20,016 nt of DNA, from contig JAAFGU010000005.1 in NCBI GenBank assembly GCA_010365205.1, positions 1 to 20,016 on the forward strand. Direction: 5' to 3'. The notes beneath the pieces were generated by a model that worked only from the letters and a program-made list of their open reading frames with translations, searched no databases and had not been told where the DNA came from. Position numbers and translations under genes: made by a program. The DNA comes from Aromatoleum sp. GTDB taxonomy: Bacteria; Pseudomonadota; Gammaproteobacteria; Burkholderiales; Casimicrobiaceae. Positions 15,345 through 20,016 of the stretch are shown here, piece after piece. Positions within the stretch are counted from its first letter, which is position 1; each line of letters begins with the position of its first letter.

Positions 15345-15646
15345 GTCGCGGCTGCGTTGAACAGGCTGCCCGTGACCATCTTGTCCGCACCGGCCATGAT
15401 TTCAAAGCGGATGGCTCCACTGGCCTCGACGTCGTGCCGGACGATCAACGCCTGGCCGGGACGAACGGGGCGCAGGAATTTCGCCCAGGCGATGCGGTTG
15501 TGCGCGCAACCGATCGCCGCGGCGATGACGCACATCGCTTCGTCGAGCAGCACAACGCCGGGTACGACGGGGAAGCCCGGGAAATGCCCGGCGAAGGCGG
15601 GATGGTCGGCCGCGATCGCCAGGGGAATTCCTGTCGCGGGGTTCAC
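15341..15646 (-). CDS. Small hotdog-fold dehydratase (ApeI/FabZ-like)
   Basis: From GTG 15646 the product has 101 residues. The frame extends upstream to 15691, but the GTG overlaps the ligase stop as GTGA, the junction pattern of the whole operon. The core is DHPAFAGHFPGFPVVPGVVL, carrying the FabZ-type active-site His21, and LLDEA with the acidic residue (Glu36). This motif matches the small dehydratase subunit of aryl polyene systems. It should act with the larger hotdog protein at 7935-8399 to dehydrate 3-hydroxyacyl-ACP intermediates. A thioesterase function is less likely given the HFPG motif. Confidence 0.85.
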   Translation of the reverse strand: MNPATGIPLAIAADHPAFAGHFPGFPVVPGVVLLDEAMCVIAAAIGCAHNRIAWAKFLRPVRPGQALIVRHDVEASGAIRFEIMAGADKMVTGSLFNAAAT

Positions 15647-16998
15647 CTTTGCTCCCTGATGGCCTTGCCCCGCGTTTCGATCAGATGCCAAAGCGCTTCG
15701 CGCGGCATTTTGCCGGTGTCATTGCGCGGCAGCGCGTCGACGAACACCAGCGGCCGCGGAAGGAACGCCGGATCGATGCGCCGGCGCAACGCCCGGCTCA
15801 GTTCTGCCGAGGTGAGTTCGGGTGCGACGACCACGGCGGCAAGACGCGTCACCCTGGTCCTGGCCTTTTCGTCGGGCATGAAGTAGGCGCCGTCCAGGAC
15901 GCCGGGGATCGTCGTGAGCTGATGCGTCAGAAACGCGAGCGAACTGCGCTTTCCGGCGATGTTGACGAGATCGGACGACCGGCCCAGCAACAGGAAGCGC
16001 TCGTCCCCGGTGACTTCGACGACGTCATTCAACACGACCGGCGCCCCGACATGCCCGCCGGAGGCCCAGGTCCTGTCTTCCTCCGGCGACAGTTCGACCC
16101 CGGTGAAAAGATGCCACTCTGCCGTCACCGATGGGCGACGCGACGCAATCTGCCCGGTGTCGGTACTGCCGTAGATCTCAAGCAGTGGAGCGCCGAATCG
16201 AGCCTCGACCTCGTTCACCAGCGCGGCGGACAACGGAGCCGTTGCAGATACCACGAGGTCGATTACGGGAACCTTGGCGCCGGAATCAAGCAGCAGGCGC
16301 AGGTGGAACGGCGTGGTAACCAGAATCCGCGGCCGCGGCACCTCGGCCAGCGCCGCGCAGATATCGACCGGGTAGAAGGGTCGCGCAGCGCTGAACGCAA
16401 CACCGCCCTGCCATGCGAGCAGCACCGACGACTCCAATCCATAGGCATGTTGAGGAGGCACGGTGGCGACGATCACACTGCCCGTGCCGCCGCGCAAGCC
16501 CAGCCTATCCGCCTCGATTTCAACGCTGCGAACCAGCGTGCCCCACGTCTTCAGGTGAGGCACCGGCTCCCCGGTGGACCCGGAAGTGAAGAGCCACGCC
16601 ACCGGCCGGTCGGCATCGATCTCGGGCACGGCGATTCCTGTCGCCGGTTCGCCGGTCGCGACGGCGTCGCGATAGGGGATCAAGGGCAGATCCAGTCCGG
16701 AGTGGTCGCAGTCGGTCAGGCAGAAAAGGTCAGGGCAGAACTGCGTCAACTGCCGCACCGTTTCAGGGGCAAGATTGGCTGGAAGCAAACTCACCTTTCC
16801 GGCGACCAGAGCGGCAGCCAGCCCAACCGCGAACCGGTAGCGGTCGGTGCATGCATTGAGCACGTTCTTTCCCGCCGGGAATCCCGCCGCGATGCGGTCG
16901 ACGTCCGCGAGAAAGTGGCCGACGGTGACCGGCGCGCTTCTGCGATAGGCGACGACGTCAGTGAGGCAGCGGTGAGCGAGGAGACGATGACGTGACAT
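15643..16998 (-). CDS. Acyl-AMP ligase (aryl acid activating, ApeH-like)
   Basis: This 451-residue member of the ANL adenylating superfamily shows the phosphate-binding loop FTSGSTGEP at 137-145, then ATVPPQHAYGLESS and LEIYGSTDTGQIASRR. The hinge/ATP-ribose region reads LLLGRSSDLVNIAGKRSSL, and the C-terminal PRNDTGKMPRE has the catalytic Lys430. It is shorter than typical ligases (500-550), as is usual for the version in aryl polyene clusters. It would activate an aromatic starter acid such as a 3- or 4-hydroxybenzoate/cinnamate type, or an aryl acid from outside, with ATP and load it on the ACP encoded two genes upstream. The gap to the upstream gene (31 nt) is one of the few non-overlapping junctions, and there is no clear ribosome site. 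Confidence 0.9.
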   Translation of the reverse strand: MSRHRLLAHRCLTDVVAYRRSAPVTVGHFLADVDRIAAGFPAGKNVLNACTDRYRFAVGLAAALVAGKVSLLPANLAPETVRQLTQFCPDLFCLTDCDHSGLDLPLIPYRDAVATGEPATGIAVPEIDADRPVAWLFTSGSTGEPVPHLKTWGTLVRSVEIEADRLGLRGGTGSVIVATVPPQHAYGLESSVLLAWQGGVAFSAARPFYPVDICAALAEVPRPRILVTTPFHLRLLLDSGAKVPVIDLVVSATAPLSAALVNEVEARFGAPLLEIYGSTDTGQIASRRPSVTAEWHLFTGVELSPEEDRTWASGGHVGAPVVLNDVVEVTGDERFLLLGRSSDLVNIAGKRSSLAFLTHQLTTIPGVLDGAYFMPDEKARTRVTRLAAVVVAPELTSAELSRALRRRIDPAFLPRPLVFVDALPRNDTGKMPREALWHLIETRGKAIREQR

Positions 16999-17029
16999 GG
17001 TTCAGGAGCGGCGTGGGTCCGGCTTGTCC

Positions 17030-17692
17030 TCAGGCAGTCGGCGGAGGGGATGCGCGTCCGAGGCGGAAGTACAGGCGAATCCCGTCGAAAATGGGAATGT
17101 GCTCGATGTCGGGCAACAGCCGAAGCCGCACGACGTATTCGACCGCAAACATCAGCGCGACCAGCGGAATGTCGAGAAGATTGGCGAACACCGACCAAAG
17201 CACGATCGGCGCATACGCGAAGAGCAGGGCCGACAGGCATGCGTTGGCTGCGAAGAAGATCGTCCACGCCAGCGTCACCCGCCGCGTGTAGCGGGCGAGC
17301 CTCGGCTCCAGAGAAACGTGCGTGATGGCGGCGATGCGGGAGCACAGCGGAACCCGGTTGCCGACGAGGGAGCGTCCGAAGATCAGCGCCAGTATCGCGT
17401 TGCCGCCGGCATGCTGGATGAAATACACCCATACCGCGTGATCGCCGATGGCATCGAGGTGTCGCCAGGCCAGCGCCGCAAGCGCCGCGCACGCCAGAAG
17501 CCACGCGTAGCGATGGCGGCTGCGCCATGCCAAAACCGCCGCCGCGGCAAGGTAGGGCAGCAACGCAATGACCGCGAAACGACTTCCGTCCTCGGGCGGA
17601 AGGCTCGACGCATAATGCGAGATCAGCACATACGCGGCCAGCGCCAGTCCGGCCGCCACGGTACGGACCGCAGGCCGATCGCCGTTCTTCAC
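17030..17692 (-). CDS. COG4648-type integral membrane protein
   Basis: This 220-residue protein starts at GTG 17692, overlapping the ACP stop as GTGA. It contains about six hydrophobic spans, among them VAAGLALAAYVLIS, FAVIALLPYLAAAAVLAW, YAWLLACAALAALAW, LAWTIFFAANACLSALLFAY and NLLDIPLVALMFAVEYVVRL. The conserved stretch YFIQHAGGNAILALIFGRSL and the sequence around TRRVTLAWTIFFA match the COG4648 membrane protein found next to the ACP and ligase in aryl polyene clusters (ApeG-like). No catalytic function is established. A membrane scaffold for the assembly line is a common guess but unproven. Confidence 0.85.
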   Translation of the reverse strand: MKNGDRPAVRTVAAGLALAAYVLISHYASSLPPEDGSRFAVIALLPYLAAAAVLAWRSRHRYAWLLACAALAALAWRHLDAIGDHAVWVYFIQHAGGNAILALIFGRSLVGNRVPLCSRIAAITHVSLEPRLARYTRRVTLAWTIFFAANACLSALLFAYAPIVLWSVFANLLDIPLVALMFAVEYVVRLRLLPDIEHIPIFDGIRLYFRLGRASPPPTA

Positions 17693-17997
17693 GCCGCCTT
17701 GTTTCGCCAGACGTGGTCGGTCAGGCTGCGCAGCGACTTGAAGATGCGGATATTGTCGTCGTTGTCGGAGCGCAGCTGGAACCCGTACTGTTTCGACACC
17801 TCGAGCGCAACCTCGAGGATGTCGATCGAGTCGAGGCCGAGGCCTTCGCCGTAGAGAGGGGCATCCGGTTCGATCCCGGACGGAGCAACGTCCAGATTGA
17901 GAGCTGTCACGATCAAGGTGGCGATCTCGATCATCAGGCTTTCCGGAACGGCCCCGGCAGGGAGCGTCACCGGATTGGGGTTGGCGTTCTCGAGCAT
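17689..17997 (-). CDS. Acyl carrier protein
   Basis: This 102-residue acidic protein has the phosphopantetheine site GLGLDSIDILEVA (Ser57). ATG 17997 is chosen over the longer frame because GGGACA lies just before it and the upstream sequence is Arg-rich leader. Helix I (ESLMIEIATLIVTALNLD) and the post-site helix give the standard ACP fold; the C-terminal tail is slightly long. It would tether the aryl starter and growing polyene for the ligase, ketosynthase, reductase and dehydratases. Known clusters usually carry two ACPs (E and F); only this one is seen. It is the first gene of the minus-strand operon, so the promoter should lie in the gap towards the divergent halogenase-like gene. Confidence 0.92.
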   Translation of the reverse strand: MLENANPNPVTLPAGAVPESLMIEIATLIVTALNLDVAPSGIEPDAPLYGEGLGLDSIDILEVALEVSKQYGFQLRSDNDDNIRIFKSLRSLTDHVWRNKAA

Positions 17998-18437
17998 TTC
18001 TGTCCCGTACGAAGAGTCTGCGGATCGCGCGCAAGCGCGACGCCTGGGTCGGAAGGACACCGCGTTGGGATTTGGTCCCCACTTGCGAAGTTACCAAAAA
18101 AGGGCTTCCAGCGCGAGGAGTTGTTCATCTTCGAGGCGCGCGCTTCGCGGCCGAAACGCGGCCCGCTGCAGATCCCGCCGCACCGGGCTCGCGTTCCTTG
18201 ACACCCGCGGGAAACTGCGAAACGATACGTCGAGTCGCGATAGCGTGTTCTGAAGCGTGCAATGCGAATAACCTTCGGAGCGCCTCGCCGGCGCAGGACG
18301 TGAGTTCCCGCCGCATCCCCGGCAGCCGCAACGCCTCACGTCGGTGCCGGGCACGGCGCCCTGCCCATATCGACCCACGTCAACGTCGTCTGCCCGCCGC
18401 GCTCGGCTCGAATCCGGCAACAGTCCAAAAGGTGCTG
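17998..18437. promoter_or_regulatory. Divergent intergenic region, pigment operon / halogenase
   Basis: These 440 bp separate two divergently transcribed units and hold no convincing gene; open frames on both strands are basic and low in recognisable structure. A sigma-70-like candidate for the rightward gene is listed separately. For the leftward operon I could not find a convincing -35/-10 pair. The length is generous for simple promoters and leaves room for regulator sites. Confidence 0.5.
18198..18226 (+). promoter_or_regulatory. Candidate sigma-70 promoter for halogenase-like gene
   Basis: A perfect TTGACA (18198-18203) is followed after 17 nt by AACGAT (18221-18226), a half match to the -10 consensus. 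It lies 212 nt upstream of the halogenase-like ATG, which would leave a long leader, so the assignment is tentative. Confidence 0.35.
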
Positions 18438-19778
18438 ATGCAAGTCGAAGCCCAAGAAAGAAAGACCCGCGACGCCGAATCCGATGTGCTTGTCATCGGA
18501 GGCGGCCCGGCGGGTTCGACGGCGGCCGCGCTGCTGGCGGAACTCGGCCATCGGGTCACGCTGCTGGAAAAGTCCCGCCATCCTCGCTTTCATATCGGCG
18601 AATCGTTGCTCCCCGCCAATCTGCCCCTTTTCAGGCGCCTGGGGCTCGAGGACCAGATTCGCGCCATCGGCATGAAAAAACCCGGCGCGGAGTTCGTTTC
18701 TCCGTGGCATGACACGAGCCAGGTGTTCCACTTTTCCGACGCCTGGGACAAGTCGATGCCTTTTGCCTATCAGGTGAGGCGTTCCGAATTCGACGAGGTC
18801 CTGATCCGGAACGCGGCGGCGAAGGGCGCTGCGGTCATCGAAGGCTGCCGGGTGCGCGACGTGGAGTTCACCGGCAGCGGTACGACGGTCCGCGCACAGC
18901 ACGAGGATGGCCGGTTCGAAGCGTGGCGAACCCGGTACGTCATCGACGCATCGGGCCGGGACACCTTTCTCGGCACCCGGTTCAAGGCGAAGCATCGCAA
19001 TCCAAAGCACAACAGCGCCGCAATCTACGGCCATTTTTCCGGCGCGCGGCGTCATCCGGGAGAAGCCGAAGGCAACATCATCCTCTTCTGGTTCGACCAT
19101 GGCTGGCTCTGGTTCATCCCGCTGCTCGACGGCGTGACCAGCGTTGGCGCTGTGACGTGGCCGTATTACATGAAGACACGCGGCAAGCGTTCGCCGCAGC
19201 AGTTCTTCCTCGACACCATCGCCCTGTGCCCGGCGCTCCACGAGCGCCTGACAAACGCGAGACTCGTCACCGACGTCGAAGCGACCGGCAATTACTCCTA
19301 CGCCTGCGACCGGACGCGTGGGCCTGGATATATGCTTCTCGGGGACGCTTACGCGTTTATCGATCCGGTGTTCTCGTCGGGGGTCTTGCTGGCGATGAAC
19401 AGCGCCTTTATCGGCTCCGAAGCGGTGGACGCGATCCTGCGTCGTCCGGCAGACGCGCCGGCCGCGCTCGCCCGTTTCGACCGACTGATGAAACGTGGGC
19501 CCCGGGAATTCTCCTGGTTCATCTACCGGATTACCACGCCGACGATGCGTGACCTGTTCATGTCGCCGGGGAACCGCTGGCGGATGAAAGAGGCGCTGTT
19601 GTCGCTTCTGGCCGGCGACATTTTTAACCAGACGCCGATCTGGGCGGCGCTCCTGAAATTCAAGCTCGTCTATTATGTCGCAGCGACGCTGAATCTGAAG
19701 CGATCGCTGCTTGCGTGGCGGCGGCGCAGACGGAATATCCTCCCCCTCGACGAACCGGCGATGGCCGGTCCCAAATGA
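18438..19778 (+). CDS. Flavin-dependent halogenase-like oxidoreductase
   Basis: This 446-residue FAD enzyme of the tryptophan-halogenase/geranylgeranyl-reductase superfamily has the dinucleotide motif VIGGGPAGST (about 19-28) and then FHIGESLLPANLPLFRRLG, typical of the family. A candidate catalytic Lys (80 or 81) lies in MKKPGAEF, and WLWFIP at 223-228 corresponds to the halogenase WxWxIP motif. The FAD-binding GDAYAFIDPVFSSGV lies at 302-316, and a basic C-terminus follows. These enzymes make HOCl or HOBr from FADH2 and oxygen and halogenate aromatic rings. In an aryl polyene setting it could brominate or chlorinate the aryl head, as in xanthomonadins. A hydroxylase or non-halogenating role remains possible. 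ATG 18438 has a good ribosome site (AAAAGG, 5 nt spacing); no flavin reductase is adjacent. Confidence 0.85.
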   Translation: MQVEAQERKTRDAESDVLVIGGGPAGSTAAALLAELGHRVTLLEKSRHPRFHIGESLLPANLPLFRRLGLEDQIRAIGMKKPGAEFVSPWHDTSQVFHFSDAWDKSMPFAYQVRRSEFDEVLIRNAAAKGAAVIEGCRVRDVEFTGSGTTVRAQHEDGRFEAWRTRYVIDASGRDTFLGTRFKAKHRNPKHNSAAIYGHFSGARRHPGEAEGNIILFWFDHGWLWFIPLLDGVTSVGAVTWPYYMKTRGKRSPQQFFLDTIALCPALHERLTNARLVTDVEATGNYSYACDRTRGPGYMLLGDAYAFIDPVFSSGVLLAMNSAFIGSEAVDAILRRPADAPAALARFDRLMKRGPREFSWFIYRITTPTMRDLFMSPGNRWRMKEALLSLLAGDIFNQTPIWAALLKFKLVYYVAATLNLKRSLLAWRRRRRNILPLDEPAMAGPK

Positions 19779-20016
19779 GCGACGGCGCGCTGCCGCGGGC
19801 CGCCGTCATGTTGACGGCCTCGGAGTGTCGCGCCGACGCGATTGCCTGCGGTGGCGTCCCTTGGCGATCCACTCGAAGGTTTCGATAACGATTGGCGGTC
19901 GGCATTCATTCGTCTGGAGTGGATGCCCGACTCCCGGCGTTCCGTCGCGGCCGCGACGCGCCCGCGTCGTGGTGGCGGTGGGCGTCGTCTGCGCGCTGTC
20001 GGCGTGCGCACCGCTT
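19775..20016 (+). other. Unresolved coding-like region at right edge
   Basis: An ATG at 19775 overlaps the halogenase stop (ATGA), the coupling pattern of this locus, but its frame ends after 37 codons at TAA 19886. A second frame from about 19851 reads VASLGDPLEGFDNDWRSAF and then RLEWMPDS, which looks coding. A third frame at the end of the window reads RRARVVVAVGVVCALSAC and then APL, a lipoprotein signal with a lipobox, but with no good start in its own frame. An ATG at 19923 with GGAG upstream (3 nt spacing) opens the second frame. Either a frameshift merges these, or two genes overlap. A DUF3261 lipoprotein would fit the cluster, but the window ends too soon to tell. Confidence 0.35.

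Noticed and set aside
15649..16995. 448-codon plus-strand frame opposite the ligase
   Set aside because: It mirrors the ligase gene almost end to end, is Arg/Gln/Asp-rich and has no recognisable domain, so it is a shadow frame.
18072..18437. Upstream extension of the halogenase-like gene by 122 codons
   Set aside because: The added sequence is Arg/Ser/Pro-rich without motifs. ATG 18438 has a good ribosome site and the FAD fold starts right after it.
1..20016. CRISPR arrays, tRNA or rRNA genes, long direct repeats
   Set aside because: None was seen when reading through the window. Repetitive-looking stretches are GC-rich codon bias rather than regular repeat-spacer structure.

Overview
The window is high-GC DNA (roughly two-thirds G+C, judged by eye) with Gram-negative gene content: outer-membrane, LolA-like and lipid A acyltransferase-like proteins. 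The gene set and style suggest a betaproteobacterium, possibly of the Azoarcus/Thauera/Aromatoleum type. That placement is inference only; there is no rRNA or other phylogenetic marker here.

Left flank (1-3480). This is a patchy accessory region. It holds a decayed IS4-type (DUF4372) transposase start, a two-CBS-domain protein, a small membrane protein with a clear terminator, a coiled-coil/helix-turn-helix regulator, and a piece of a TRAP-transporter large permease. Large parts carry no convincing gene.

Centre-left, plus strand (3482-5885). Three closely spaced genes encode a MipA/OmpV-type outer membrane protein, a PlsC-like acyltransferase and a family 2 glycosyltransferase. They converge on the main operon.

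Main operon, minus strand (17997 down to 5931). Thirteen genes run in one direction, most joined by 1-10 nt stop/start overlaps. In transcription order they are: acyl carrier protein, COG4648-type membrane protein, acyl-AMP ligase, small hotdog dehydratase, LpxL-like acyltransferase, LolA-like carrier, MMPL/RND exporter, polysaccharide deacetylase, ketosynthase, ketosynthase-like chain-length factor, second hotdog dehydratase, ketoreductase, and a CPA2 cation/proton antiporter with an apparent frameshift. This is an aryl polyene (APE/xanthomonadin-type) pigment cluster. The ligase would load an aryl acid onto the ACP, and the KS/CLF, KR and dehydratases would build the conjugated polyene. The acyltransferases and glycosyltransferase would attach it to a lipid or sugar-lipid, and LolA plus MMPL would move it to the outer membrane.

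Right flank (18438-20016). A divergent flavin-dependent halogenase-like gene suggests a halogenated, xanthomonadin-like product. At the right edge there are short overlapping frames, one ending in a lipoprotein-like signal, cut by the window. Parts usual in APE clusters that I do not see here are a thioesterase, a second ACP, a second full ketosynthase, a DUF3261 lipoprotein and a starter-acid enzyme. They may lie to the right of the window.
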